Assembly (NCBI GenBank): GCA_965267195.1
Contig: OZ253942.1
Coordinates: 3,596,001 to 3,660,000, forward strand
Source of the DNA: UBA9659 sp965267195
Lineage (GTDB): Bacteria; Pseudomonadota; Gammaproteobacteria; Pseudomonadales; Azotimanducaceae
Direction of reading: 5' to 3'
Length of the DNA: 64,000 nucleotides
Numbering within the stretch: position 1 is the stretch's first letter; every line of letters starts with the position of its first letter. The notes beneath the pieces are model-generated. The model made no database searches. It worked only from the letters and a program-made list of their open reading frames with translations, and was not told the origin of the DNA. The position numbers and the translations under genes were made by a program. Positions 9,155 through 18,514 of the stretch are shown here, piece after piece.

Positions 9155-9550
9155 CTATTTGCAGGGGAACTCACTGCGCGCCAACGCTTCAACCCACTCG
9201 GCAGCTGTGCCGCTGCCTTGCTGAGCTTCGGTCAGTATGCGTACCTTTAGAGAAAGTGCAGCATCACTGTCAGAAAAGCAGACAGGTGTTCCGCTGTCGT
9301 CGTAACGCACTCGAAGTTTGGTGCCGATCCGAGTTTCAATCGCCCGTTGTCGCCAGTTTGAATCATTGGCTGGTTCAGCGGTATTGATGGCATCCAGGTA
9401 GCCGTGAATGTAGCCGATGCAACGACTCTTGGCTGTCTCTGAATCGGATGTGCACATCTCGGCAAGCTCGTCAGCAGACTTACTGCCATAACTGAGTGCG
9501 GGAACTAAAAGGAATAGAGTCAGTACCAGACGCCAGATTGTGTGATCCAT
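9155..9550 (-). CDS. Exported Rap1a/Tai-like small protein
   Basis: A 131-residue protein with a signal peptide (cleavage near residue 21). The segment SADELAEMCTSDSETAKSRC...GYIHGYLDA resembles the Rap1a/Tai family of periplasmic proteins, which includes immunity proteins against type VI secretion amidases. Four cysteines (two close together, two later) suit two disulfide bonds. No amidase effector or type VI gene is nearby, so an immunity role is not supported by context; many family members are orphan exported proteins. Confidence 0.55.
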   Translation of the reverse strand: MDHTIWRLVLTLFLLVPALSYGSKSADELAEMCTSDSETAKSRCIGYIHGYLDAINTAEPANDSNWRQRAIETRIGTKLRVRYDDSGTPVCFSDSDAALSLKVRILTEAQQGSGTAAEWVEALARSEFPCK

Positions 9551-9655
9551 GGAATTCTCACAAGGTTACGTTTAATGAGAGTGTCTCGTATCTTAAATAA
9601 CGTCTATTCGAATGTCCTGAACAACTGTTCAGCATTTTCGAACTACACGAACAAT

Positions 9656-11608
9656 TTAGGGCGTGTACCAGATTGGTGAGGTATAGGCTCGATCCTGGAT
9701 GGCGCGGGGAATTTCTGCCGGGAGCTCAAGACCGAAGTACACCGCATCATAGGTCGACCACCTGGGTCTTGGAATCTCCAGCACTCTGACGTAGTAGAAC
9801 GCACGTTCCGATGCGTCGAAATCAGGATCCTGCCAAACGCTTGATAACATGGCGCTGCCGATAGCGTTGGTGAATGTGGCTGTCTCTACGTCGACAGTGC
9901 TGCCCACCGCAGGTAACTTGCCGGTTTTCTCATCAATGACCCGGTCACCGGACCATGCCACGTCATAGACCTTTTCCTTCAGTGAGCCGTCTGCTTCTAG
10001 CCAGCCCTTGATGACCTGTACCCGATCCAGGTTTGCACCATCGGGATCTTTTGCGGCAGAAATCAGAAAGCGGGGTGAATCAGTTTTAGATGCGCTAGAC
10101 AGATCGCCGCCCATGGGCACACCTTGCTTATAGCCAAGATCAACGTAATCAGGTCGATGGGCATCCTCTTCGTTGAAGGTCCATCCACCAAAAAACCGAA
10201 CAGTGATCTTTGAACCCGTGGTTGCGTAAACTTCGCGCCTCTTCATGGCCGCGAACAGGGCTTCCCGGGTATTTTCTTCAGCCCAGACGGCTGCGTAACC
10301 GGATGCAACGGTGCGCCAGTTTTTCCAAAGGGCATCCCTCGCCATGGCATTTTGCATTCGTTCAGGCATGGGTTGGGATTCCGGAAACTTACCGAAGTAG
10401 TTGTCTTCTTCCGTTGTTGAAACGGCATTGTGACCATCGGTGCTACCAATCAATCCGACTTTAAAGGGATTGGTTCCGAGTTCACTTTCGTATTTCAGGC
10501 CAAGCTTTAATGCACCACGGGCGTACTCATGGGCCAGCATCCAATCTTCTTTTTTTACGCTGCGATCAATGTTGTCGCCATCCCAGTTCTCGAAGTCGGC
10601 AAATTCATCGTCCGGGGAAAGTGTCGGATGAGCCTCTCCATCTCCTTTGACCTGGGTGACCTCGTAGATCGGTTCCCAGCGTGCTCTTAGCTCTGCGTAG
10701 GCTGCGTCAATGGGTTCGCCGTCCACGGTTTCTGCCGGAAACATCATGCCATTGGATACGTTACCGTTGTGAGCGATTGCCATGACCTCACCGCCGGTTT
10801 GCGCTTCATACCTGGCAAGCGCATTCCACAGATCTCTTGGGTCAAGACTGTCCTGTCCGGAGAAGGGTGGGATCTGACTGACAAGATCAGCCCCATCTTT
10901 ATAGATAATGACCCGATGCAGATTGTTGCCATTGATCATGGCCGTCCACTCATAGCCGATCATGGCGGTGAACTGGCCGGGGTCGTTGTAGTCATCAGCT
11001 GTTTTGGAAACGTCCTGCCAGATCAGGTTTCGCGTCTTCTCGGGAAAGGGGGGATGAGCAACCGAATCCTGCATGCTGCCGGTAAAAGCGGTGAACAGTT
11101 TGAAAGGTTCGCCCTCATCGATATAGGTGCGCCACTGTTTACCGGCTTCTGTTTCTGTGACCAGAGGATCGCCAACTGAAAATCTGTACAGGCCGCCCAG
11201 GTACTCGGAGTGATCTGAAACGACGAGGAAGTCCAGTGGTCGCCTCAGCCGAACCGGCATGCCGTTGTGGGCGATGATGGTGTCTCCCCTGGCGAATCGG
11301 TAAGCGTCTGCTGGTGTCAGGTTCATGTTCCCCAATGAATAGGCGTCTGCTGAGTTCCTGGTATGAAGGTGGGTGTCTCCCCAATAAACATTTTTTGGAT
11401 AGGACTGAGTGACTGGTTTGGAGTAGGGTGCGTTGTCCTCAGCCAGACCGGCTTGGGTAAAGACTAATAGACCGATAGTAGCGGCAGCGACAGATAAGGC
11501 TTGGGCGAACAAACGTAGCTCCTTCTTATTCTTATTATCGATAGATTGCTGAGGATGTCGGAGATAAGCAACTGTTTTGGTGCAAATTCCGAATGCATTG
11601 GCGAACAT
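9656..11608 (-). CDS. DUF3604 domain-containing exported protein (PHP-like)
   Basis: A 650-residue protein with a hydrophobic export segment (about residues 32-57) after a longer than usual polar N terminus. The body matches the DUF3604 family: YWGDTHLHTRNSADAY near residue 75 and DFLVVSDHSEYLGG near 127, with further conserved His/Asp such as IAHNGNVSNG and GSTDGHNA. These metal-ligand-like clusters resemble the PHP phosphoesterase or amidohydrolase fold. The reaction is unknown. A GGAGAGG purine run about 10 bases upstream supports the ATG at 11608. It stands alone. Confidence 0.82.
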   Translation of the reverse strand: MFANAFGICTKTVAYLRHPQQSIDNKNKKELRLFAQALSVAAATIGLLVFTQAGLAEDNAPYSKPVTQSYPKNVYWGDTHLHTRNSADAYSLGNMNLTPADAYRFARGDTIIAHNGMPVRLRRPLDFLVVSDHSEYLGGLYRFSVGDPLVTETEAGKQWRTYIDEGEPFKLFTAFTGSMQDSVAHPPFPEKTRNLIWQDVSKTADDYNDPGQFTAMIGYEWTAMINGNNLHRVIIYKDGADLVSQIPPFSGQDSLDPRDLWNALARYEAQTGGEVMAIAHNGNVSNGMMFPAETVDGEPIDAAYAELRARWEPIYEVTQVKGDGEAHPTLSPDDEFADFENWDGDNIDRSVKKEDWMLAHEYARGALKLGLKYESELGTNPFKVGLIGSTDGHNAVSTTEEDNYFGKFPESQPMPERMQNAMARDALWKNWRTVASGYAAVWAEENTREALFAAMKRREVYATTGSKITVRFFGGWTFNEEDAHRPDYVDLGYKQGVPMGGDLSSASKTDSPRFLISAAKDPDGANLDRVQVIKGWLEADGSLKEKVYDVAWSGDRVIDEKTGKLPAVGSTVDVETATFTNAIGSAMLSSVWQDPDFDASERAFYYVRVLEIPRPRWSTYDAVYFGLELPAEIPRAIQDRAYTSPIWYTP

Positions 11609-11638
11609 TTGTTTGAAACCTCTCCAAATTGGAGAGGA

Positions 11639-11899
11639 TTAGGGGCGAGGATGCTCCTGGAGTGGATGAATCAGTGATTCCAGTCCGTTGATCTTTATCT
11701 CCAGGGTTAGTTGCATCAACTCACCCAGTTTCCCCGAGGGGAATCCCCGGTCGACAAACCAGAGTAGGTATTCTTCCGGTAAGTTGATCAAAGGCGTGTT
11801 CTTAAAGCGCCCGAACGGCATGGTCCAGTTTGCAATTTTGATCAGGTCTTCTCGCTCGAATCCTTGTCCTTGTTGTCCTGGTAGCTGTCCATCGGTCAT
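11639..11899 (-). CDS. DUF3820 family small protein
   Basis: An 86-residue protein with the signature MPFGRFKNTPLINLPEEYLLWF, which matches the short DUF3820 family also found as a C-terminal piece of some exonucleases. The function is unknown. It starts about 80 bp from the divergent 7TM sensor gene and lies 30 bp upstream of the DUF3604 gene on the same strand, so the two could share a transcript. Confidence 0.72.
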   Translation of the reverse strand: MTDGQLPGQQGQGFEREDLIKIANWTMPFGRFKNTPLINLPEEYLLWFVDRGFPSGKLGELMQLTLEIKINGLESLIHPLQEHPRP

Positions 11900-11981
11900 A
11901 AGGTCGAGTGTACCCGCAAACCATGCTTTAATCCTTTACAGCCTTCCTGGCATTACGGTCGGTCAAACAGCAGGGAACGCC

Positions 11982-13907
11982 TTGAACTTACCGAGACACT
12001 TTTTCTATTTACTCGCCGGACTGATCATTCAAACCGTCGCCCTGTTTCCGTGTCCAGCATTCGCAGATGTTGTTTCTCAGGGCCTGGTTGATCTGCGTTC
12101 CTGGGACTACAAAAAACCGGTCCAACTTTCAGGTGACTATGAGTTTTACTGGCAGCAGTTATTGTCACCACGTGAACTGTTGCTCAATCCCGAGTTGGAA
12201 CCCGATTACATGACGGTGCCTGATACCTGGGGCGGTAAAGTGATCAGTACAGGGGAGTTGCCGGAGACAGGTTATGCGACTTACCGCATCAACGTTCTTC
12301 TTCCATCAAGAGACGAACTGTCGCTGAAGATCCCGGACATCGGTACAACTTATGAGTTGTTTGTGGATGGGCAGTCGCTAGCAAAAATTGGGAAGCCCGG
12401 TTCGACAAGGGAAGCAACTACGCCGCGTTACTATCCGACAACCGTAACCTTTTTACCCGAGTCGCGGCGTATTGAAATTGTTGTCCACGTTTCAAATTTC
12501 CATTATCGAATGGGCGGAATCTGGTTGCCGATTACTTTGGGAACGCCGCAACAGATTGAGGACATTACTGAGAATCAAAGAGCGCTGGATTTACTGTTGT
12601 TCGGTGCCATTGTGATCATTGGCCTCTACAACCTCGCGCTTTATGGGCTTCGACGTGAGGATCCTTCTTCTTTATATCTTGGCTTGCTTTGTCTGTTACT
12701 TTCCACGCGTCTGTTAGCGGTCGGGGACCGATACCTGACTCGCATCACCGACCTGCCATTCGAGCTGTATGTGCGAATTGAATACCTTTCCTGGTTGCTC
12801 GCGATCTCAGCGTTTGCGGCGTTTATGCGCGCAGTTATTCCTTCAGAATTTAAACGCGTTGTGGCTTACGTCATGCATGCAGTTGTGGGTGTTGGCAGTT
12901 TGATTATTGTTCTCACTGGACTGGAATTCTTTACCTACCTGGTGCCGATCTTTCAGTTGTTTACTGTTGCTTGCCTTATTGCAGGTTCTGTTTCTTTTGG
13001 TCTCGCCATCGCAAGAAGGCGAGAAGGGGCATTGCTGCTGACGCTTGCCTACGCGGTCCTCTTTTATTCAGTGGTGAACGACATACTGGTGAACGCAGGT
13101 GTCATTGATACTTTCCTGATGTTGGATGTCGGCTTGCTGGTTTTTATCTTTTTCCAGTCCATGCTGATCTCTTACCGGTTTACCAATTCGTTCAAGCTGG
13201 TAGAGAATCAGAGAGCTTCGCTCGAAGCGATCAACCTTAGGCTTCGCACTCAGGAAAAGTTGCGGCAACAACTTGAGGATGAATCGGAGCAATTGCAAAG
13301 ACGAATGTTGGCCTCAGATAAGATGGACACCATTGAAACTCTTATCAGTGGAATCCGAAAGAGGATTGATGAGTTTCTTGATGTCGCTGGCAATCAGCCT
13401 CCAGCAAGAGTAATCCGAGACTTTCTGATCATTGCGGTCGGCAGCGCTGAGCAGAAAACCAGGGTCGATGTAAATGCCGTGATCGGCGCTTGTGCTGGTG
13501 ATGTCGCTGTTAATCTGCAGAGCGACATGCCGATGGTGATTGCCAACAGAGAACATGTTGAAAGGATGGTGACCGCGTTACTGGAGTTTTTCAGAGTCCA
13601 TGAGGCTGAGGATCTTGCGGTAGAAACACATCTCGAACACGCCTCTGAGAGTTCGCTCTTTTTCGATGAGCTGGAAGCAGGCGACTATGTTGTACTCAGT
13701 ATCGGAGGCACGGGTCAGGCACTGGTTGAACTGGATGTGGAGAGTCTGTTTGACCCCGCCACTTCCCTTGCGCTTCATGAACATCACGACCTGTGGTTCG
13801 GACTACCGGCCGTGCGCGCCATCACGAGGGAAATGGGTGCTGGGATAGATCTGGCATTCCTTGATAAGGGTGGTTTCCGGATCGAGCTGTATTTACCCGT
13901 CTATTGA
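11982..13907 (+). CDS. 7TM-DISM receptor fused to a degenerate histidine kinase
   Basis: A 641-residue membrane receptor. After a signal peptide (to about residue 28) comes a periplasmic jelly-roll domain (7TMR-DISMED2-like, about 35-190). Seven hydrophobic helices follow (about 203-400), then a coiled coil (403-445) and a C-terminal region laid out like a histidine kinase. The H-box is lost: where kinases read GGIAHDFNN this protein reads SGIRKRIDE (456-464), so the phospho-accepting His is Lys460. The ATP-binding N and G boxes are also eroded (GGTG at 575-578, FDPATS at 590-595). The start chosen is TTG at 11982, with CAGGGA just upstream; a longer frame would run into the divergent DUF3820 gene. 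Probably a pseudokinase that signals by contact. Confidence 0.75.
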   Translation: MNLPRHFFYLLAGLIIQTVALFPCPAFADVVSQGLVDLRSWDYKKPVQLSGDYEFYWQQLLSPRELLLNPELEPDYMTVPDTWGGKVISTGELPETGYATYRINVLLPSRDELSLKIPDIGTTYELFVDGQSLAKIGKPGSTREATTPRYYPTTVTFLPESRRIEIVVHVSNFHYRMGGIWLPITLGTPQQIEDITENQRALDLLLFGAIVIIGLYNLALYGLRREDPSSLYLGLLCLLLSTRLLAVGDRYLTRITDLPFELYVRIEYLSWLLAISAFAAFMRAVIPSEFKRVVAYVMHAVVGVGSLIIVLTGLEFFTYLVPIFQLFTVACLIAGSVSFGLAIARRREGALLLTLAYAVLFYSVVNDILVNAGVIDTFLMLDVGLLVFIFFQSMLISYRFTNSFKLVENQRASLEAINLRLRTQEKLRQQLEDESEQLQRRMLASDKMDTIETLISGIRKRIDEFLDVAGNQPPARVIRDFLIIAVGSAEQKTRVDVNAVIGACAGDVAVNLQSDMPMVIANREHVERMVTALLEFFRVHEAEDLAVETHLEHASESSLFFDELEAGDYVVLSIGGTGQALVELDVESLFDPATSLALHEHHDLWFGLPAVRAITREMGAGIDLAFLDKGGFRIELYLPVY

Positions 13908-14861
13908 AAAGCCAGAAACGCTGACCTGATTTTTACCTCTGCGTTTAGCTTCGTAGAGGGCGACATCTGAAGCTTTTATCCATTGTGCAGCGTCGTGCTC
14001 TTGCTTGAGTTCGGCGACGCCGATGGATGCGGAAACCGGTAGCGATTGCTCAGCTGCATGAGACTGAATTCGCTGACACAAATCTGTTGCAAGGGTTAGC
14101 ACACCTTCTCCTTGTGCGAGTATCGCGAACTCATCTCCGCCGTATCGAAATGCATGATCCCCGGTTCGTAGTCGACTTTGAATCAGGTGGGCGGTTGCTT
14201 TGAGCAAATCATCTCCGACATCGTGACCTAACTCATCGTTCACAGCCTTAAAGTTATCCAAGTCGAGCAACAGTAGGCTGACAGTCAGCGGATTTCGTTC
14301 GTTGATCCTCAACACTTCCTCTACCTCAGTATCAAACGCCCGACGATTACCAACGCCTGTCAAAGCGTCGGAAGTTGATAGTGACACCAGTTCGTCGCGC
14401 TGATTGTTTCGTTCTCGCGCGAAAATATAAGCGAAGAGGAAGCATCCGCCGATGGTGGTAAGAAATTTTCCAAAGGTGAAGACATCGACTTCACTGAAGA
14501 TGAATGTGCTTGTGACCAGAACTGCGAGAACTGAAGCGCCCATCGCCCAGTTTGGTGGCATAAGGAAAAACGTTCCGAGAGTGGTGGGGTAAAGAAGATA
14601 ACGATCATCCGGTTCACCCAGTGCCACCAGCGTGACTGAACCGGCTAGGGATGCGATCGCCAATGCGGGTCCAGCAATCCTGATATCTCTCTTAATAAAG
14701 ACATATAGGAAGAGTGCAGAAGCAACTAAAAGCCCACAGATGTCTAACAAAGCGATAGCGAAGTCGCCAAGCTGGATTCGAATCACCGTAAACAACGAGA
14801 GCCCCATCATGCTTAACGCACATAGCGCGAGCACGATTATTTCGTCGGTAGACCTCTTCAT
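13893..14861 (-). CDS. Membrane diguanylate cyclase (GGDEF)
   Basis: A 322-residue protein with five or six hydrophobic helices (residues 6-150) and a C-terminal GGDEF domain that makes cyclic di-GMP from GTP. The active-site loop GGDEF is intact at 241-245, and the substrate/metal motif DLDNFKAVND is at 200-209. An inhibitory RxxD site is present (RTGD, 232-235), five residues before GGDEF, so product feedback is expected. It converges tail to tail with the 7TM pseudokinase, overlapping by 15 bp, and may act in the same signalling route. Confidence 0.92.
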   Translation of the reverse strand: MKRSTDEIIVLALCALSMMGLSLFTVIRIQLGDFAIALLDICGLLVASALFLYVFIKRDIRIAGPALAIASLAGSVTLVALGEPDDRYLLYPTTLGTFFLMPPNWAMGASVLAVLVTSTFIFSEVDVFTFGKFLTTIGGCFLFAYIFARERNNQRDELVSLSTSDALTGVGNRRAFDTEVEEVLRINERNPLTVSLLLLDLDNFKAVNDELGHDVGDDLLKATAHLIQSRLRTGDHAFRYGGDEFAILAQGEGVLTLATDLCQRIQSHAAEQSLPVSASIGVAELKQEHDAAQWIKASDVALYEAKRRGKNQVSVSGFSIDG

Positions 14862-14934
14862 GTTTAACAGTGATGACGCTGGTTTGGAGCCACTCTAGCA
14901 GGGTATATTGATTGAAAGTAGTGAGTTTGAAGCG

Positions 14935-16734
14935 ATGACAGAAGCAGCGGCGGATGATCTTGGGTTTGATCCAGATGCCCTTCGAGAGAAATACCGCATA
15001 GAAAGAGACAAACGTCTCAGGTCGGATGGGAATCAGCAATATCTAGAGGTTAGTGGAGACTTCTCTAACTATGTGGACGATCCATATGTAGAAGAACCAG
15101 TGAATCGTGACCCTCTTCACGATGAAGTGGATGTCGTGATCATCGGAGGCGGCTTTGGTGGTCTTATTGCCGGTGCTCGACTTCGCGAGTCAGGATTTGA
15201 AGACATCCGTATCATTGAGAAAGGTAGTGATTTCGGAGGTACCTGGTACTGGAACCGTTATCCCGGCGCTGCCTGTGATACAGAAGCTTATATCTACTTG
15301 CCACTGCTCGAGGAGACTGGCTACATCCCCACGGAAAAGTATGCCAAGGGTCCTGAGATCTTCGCCCACAGCCAACGCATTGCCCGACACTTTGACCTTT
15401 ATCGTGATGTCTGTTTCCAGACAGAAGTTTCAGGTCTTGAGTGGCAAGAGGCAGATGCTCGATGGTTGATCAGTACGAATCGTGGTGACGCGATCCACGC
15501 TCGGTTTGTTGTGATGTCCAACGGTCCCCTTAATCGGCCCAAGTTGCCAGGTATCAAAGGGATCGATTCTTTTCAGGGACACACCTTTCATACCTCACGG
15601 TGGGACTATGACTACACTGGTGGCGGACCTGAAGGAAATCTCTCTAACCTCAGCGACAAACGGGTTGCTGTGATCGGCACTGGTGCAACGGGTGTTCAAT
15701 GCATACCGCATCTTGGTGCCTCAGCGAAAGAGCTCTATGTTTTCCAAAGAACTCCTTCGTCAGTAGATGTGCGTGACAATCGCCCAACGGATCCTGAGTG
15801 GGCTAACAGCCTTAAACCGGGTTGGCAGCGTGAGCGCATGGAAAACTTTAATACGCTGACGTCCGGGGGTGTTATCGAAGAAGACCTGGTGCAGGACGGT
15901 TGGACGGAAATTATTCGAAACCTGATTTCCATGGCGAACTATCGTGGCAAGGGACTGGATAGAGGTGAAATCGCGAGGCTGATGGAGCTCGCGGACTTTC
16001 AGAAGATGGAACAGGTGAGGGCGCGTGCCGAAGCATTTGTGAACGACCCTGATGTCGCGGAGTCTTTGAAGCCCTGGTACCGACAGTTCTGTAAACGTCC
16101 GTGTTTCCATGATGAATATTTACCCACGTTCAACCGCGAAGGTGTCACCCTGGTTGATACGCAAGGTAAGGGCGTCGAGGCAATTACCCCAAACGGTGTT
16201 GTCGCCAACGGCCAGGAATATGAGGTTGATTGCATCATTTTCGCCACAGGCTTTGAGGTGGGTACGAACTACACCCGTCGGGCAGGTTATGACCTGGTTG
16301 GGCGTGATGGCATTCGTCTCAGTGAGAAATGGGAAGATGGAATGAGAACCCTTCACGGTCTTCACTCCAGAGGTTTTCCGAACCTGTTTATTGTCAGCAA
16401 TGGTCAAGCAGGATTCACCACCAACTTCCCACACTCTATGGACGAGACTGCACGCCATATCACCTACATCCTGCAGCAGTGTCTGGAAGGGAACATCACG
16501 ACCATTGAGCCGACCCAGGAAGCGGAAGATCAATGGGTTGAAGAAATCGTTCGGCTTTCGAGAATCAGTGAGAGCTTTCAGGCAGCATGTACGCCCGGTT
16601 ACTACAATAATGAAGGTAAGCCCGATCCGAGAAGCGCGCAGAATTCCAGCTACGGCAAAGGTCCCAATCCTTTTTTCAAGCTAATGAGAGAGTGGCGCGA
16701 AGAAGGCTCCATGCAAGGGCTTGAGTTAACATGA
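14935..16734 (+). CDS. Flavin-containing Baeyer-Villiger-type monooxygenase
   Basis: A 599-residue FAD/NADPH enzyme that inserts oxygen next to a ketone or oxidises soft heteroatoms. The FAD Rossmann motif GGGFGG is at 71-76, the Baeyer-Villiger fingerprint F-x-G-x3-H-x3-W-D at 213-224 (FQGHTFHTSRWD), and the NADPH Rossmann motif GTGATG at 248-253. A roughly 60-residue N-terminal extension precedes the FAD fold, as in several type I enzymes. I chose ATG at 14935; a TTG nine codons upstream is possible. It is divergent from the GGDEF gene. The substrate is unknown. Confidence 0.92.
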   Translation: MTEAAADDLGFDPDALREKYRIERDKRLRSDGNQQYLEVSGDFSNYVDDPYVEEPVNRDPLHDEVDVVIIGGGFGGLIAGARLRESGFEDIRIIEKGSDFGGTWYWNRYPGAACDTEAYIYLPLLEETGYIPTEKYAKGPEIFAHSQRIARHFDLYRDVCFQTEVSGLEWQEADARWLISTNRGDAIHARFVVMSNGPLNRPKLPGIKGIDSFQGHTFHTSRWDYDYTGGGPEGNLSNLSDKRVAVIGTGATGVQCIPHLGASAKELYVFQRTPSSVDVRDNRPTDPEWANSLKPGWQRERMENFNTLTSGGVIEEDLVQDGWTEIIRNLISMANYRGKGLDRGEIARLMELADFQKMEQVRARAEAFVNDPDVAESLKPWYRQFCKRPCFHDEYLPTFNREGVTLVDTQGKGVEAITPNGVVANGQEYEVDCIIFATGFEVGTNYTRRAGYDLVGRDGIRLSEKWEDGMRTLHGLHSRGFPNLFIVSNGQAGFTTNFPHSMDETARHITYILQQCLEGNITTIEPTQEAEDQWVEEIVRLSRISESFQAACTPGYYNNEGKPDPRSAQNSSYGKGPNPFFKLMREWREEGSMQGLELT

Positions 16735-16758
16735 CGAACTAGAATAGGAGCAGTGTTC

Positions 16759-18504
16759 ATGGATCGAACTTTGCAATTGATTTTCACTCACACCTTCGCT
16801 GCAGTGGGTGCATCGCTTCTCACCTACCTGTTTTTGTTTGATCCACCAGAGGTAGATTCTGAACAATTCAGAGCACCTGAGGTGGCAAGGTCTGTCCAGA
16901 CCGTTGCCACTTCGCGGCAGCCTGTCTGGCCGGACCCAGATAACATGGAATCACGATTTCAGGCTCTTGCAAAAACTGTAGAGGCAGTAGCGGTCAGCGA
17001 TGCCTCTGACTTGTTCCCTGTTCTTGAGAGTTATCTTCGACACGATGATCATTTCATCCACTTCACTCTCGTTGAGGTTCTGCTCGAAAGGCTGATCTTG
17101 CTCGCTCCCTTTGAGACGTTGGAATTTCTTCGCGATCAATCAGATCCACACAGGCATCTTCATCGGATGATTCGTAACGTCTTGGTCCTATGGTCTAGTC
17201 ATGATCCTCAAGCTGCTGTTGCATACTTTCGTGAACTACCCTCCGGTGGTCGCAGGGATCAAATAGGTGCTTATCTTGCTCTGAGCTCTAAAGTTGTTGA
17301 AGGCGGGTTGCAGGAAGAGGTGATGAGTTACCTAACAGAGCACGGAATTCGCTCTCTCAGGAACATAGAACAACAGCGCAGGCCTGCTTCAGAGAGATTC
17401 CTCAACTATGTTCGCTCGGGTGGAGTAGATGAGTCTCAGCTTTATGATTCCATGTATCGCTTTGTTCAAGTGGACCCAGAGGGTGCGCTTGAAGCAGTAA
17501 CATCAATTCAGGATCCGTTGCTTCGAGCCAAGGCACTTCAAGCTCTGGTCAGTCAAGAATCGAAACTTGATCCTTTTCGGTTGTTGGAGATTGTTGAGAC
17601 GTACGCACCTGGAAACGTTAATTTGCAACATCAGGTCTGGTCAAAAGCGATGCAATCTGATCCAGGACTCGCGTTACCGATGTTAGAAGCAGGTTTGAAT
17701 GAGCCTGGCGGTTTTGAAAAATATTCGAGTGGTTTGTCGGGTTGGATGATGGTTGATCTTGAGTCGGCGTGGTCATACGTTAAGAGTCGAGAGAAGTCGA
17801 CGGTTCAAAGACTGGCAAGCGACATGGCCTGGCATCTGGTCCAGCTAGCACCGGACGAAGCGATCCCCTGGTTGTTAGAGAATGGAGATGAGCTTGCGGT
17901 TCAATCGGCTTTTTCTTACCTGTCGTCGTCGGATCTGACGCTTGCTGAAGATTGGCTCCATACCCTCTATGAGGATCCCAGAAGTACGAAACTATTAGAG
18001 GGCCTGTCTGAGCGTAGGTTGGATGTTTCATTGTCAGAGGCAATGGACTGGTTAGGGGAGCATGAAGAACATATCGGATATTCGGAGGCAAGGCGGAACC
18101 TGCTGATGCAAAGAGCGTTTCGCACGCCAGAAGAAGTGACGCCTTTTTTGAATGGCTTAGAAGACGACGAAAACTACAGTTCGGTGTTCAGTTCAGTCGC
18201 TGCCGATAAATTTGTTAGGGATCTTGATGAAGCGGTCGCTTGGGTGGGCGGATTACCGGATGGTTCCAATCGTGATGCGGCGATAGTCTCGATTGCGCAT
18301 CACGCATTTGAAAGATCGCCGGAAGATCTCGAACGCATCCTACAAATGATGGGTGACGAAAAGGCTAGTGAGACTAGGGTTAATATGGCCGCGGCACTAT
18401 TTCAGAGTGATCGATACGATAATGGAGAGGTCGTGATTCGACTTGGCCTATCTCTGGAAGAGAGCAAGCTTGCGAGGGAAATTCAAGCTTTGCGGTATCA
18501 GTAG
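16759..18504 (+). CDS. Hypothetical membrane-anchored helical-repeat protein
   Basis: A 581-residue protein with a single N-terminal hydrophobic segment (about 8-27) and a long helical body. Recurring motifs such as DPEGALEAV, DPGLALPML, LESAWSYV, APDEAIPWL and DLDEAVAWV recur at roughly 30-40 residue spacing, like an alpha-solenoid. No catalytic motif is visible. AGGAG stands eight bases before ATG 16759, which decides the start over GTG at 16753. It follows the monooxygenase by about 24 bp and could be co-transcribed, though a functional link is not evident. It converges on the DUF1501 gene. Confidence 0.6.
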   Translation: MDRTLQLIFTHTFAAVGASLLTYLFLFDPPEVDSEQFRAPEVARSVQTVATSRQPVWPDPDNMESRFQALAKTVEAVAVSDASDLFPVLESYLRHDDHFIHFTLVEVLLERLILLAPFETLEFLRDQSDPHRHLHRMIRNVLVLWSSHDPQAAVAYFRELPSGGRRDQIGAYLALSSKVVEGGLQEEVMSYLTEHGIRSLRNIEQQRRPASERFLNYVRSGGVDESQLYDSMYRFVQVDPEGALEAVTSIQDPLLRAKALQALVSQESKLDPFRLLEIVETYAPGNVNLQHQVWSKAMQSDPGLALPMLEAGLNEPGGFEKYSSGLSGWMMVDLESAWSYVKSREKSTVQRLASDMAWHLVQLAPDEAIPWLLENGDELAVQSAFSYLSSSDLTLAEDWLHTLYEDPRSTKLLEGLSERRLDVSLSEAMDWLGEHEEHIGYSEARRNLLMQRAFRTPEEVTPFLNGLEDDENYSSVFSSVAADKFVRDLDEAVAWVGGLPDGSNRDAAIVSIAHHAFERSPEDLERILQMMGDEKASETRVNMAAALFQSDRYDNGEVVIRLGLSLEESKLAREIQALRYQ

Positions 18505-18514
18505 GCGACTATTT

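Noticed and set aside
11688..11981. N-terminal extension of the 7TM-DISM receptor
   Set aside because: It overlaps the divergent DUF3820 gene entirely and would bury the signal peptide; TTG 11982 with a ribosome site is better.
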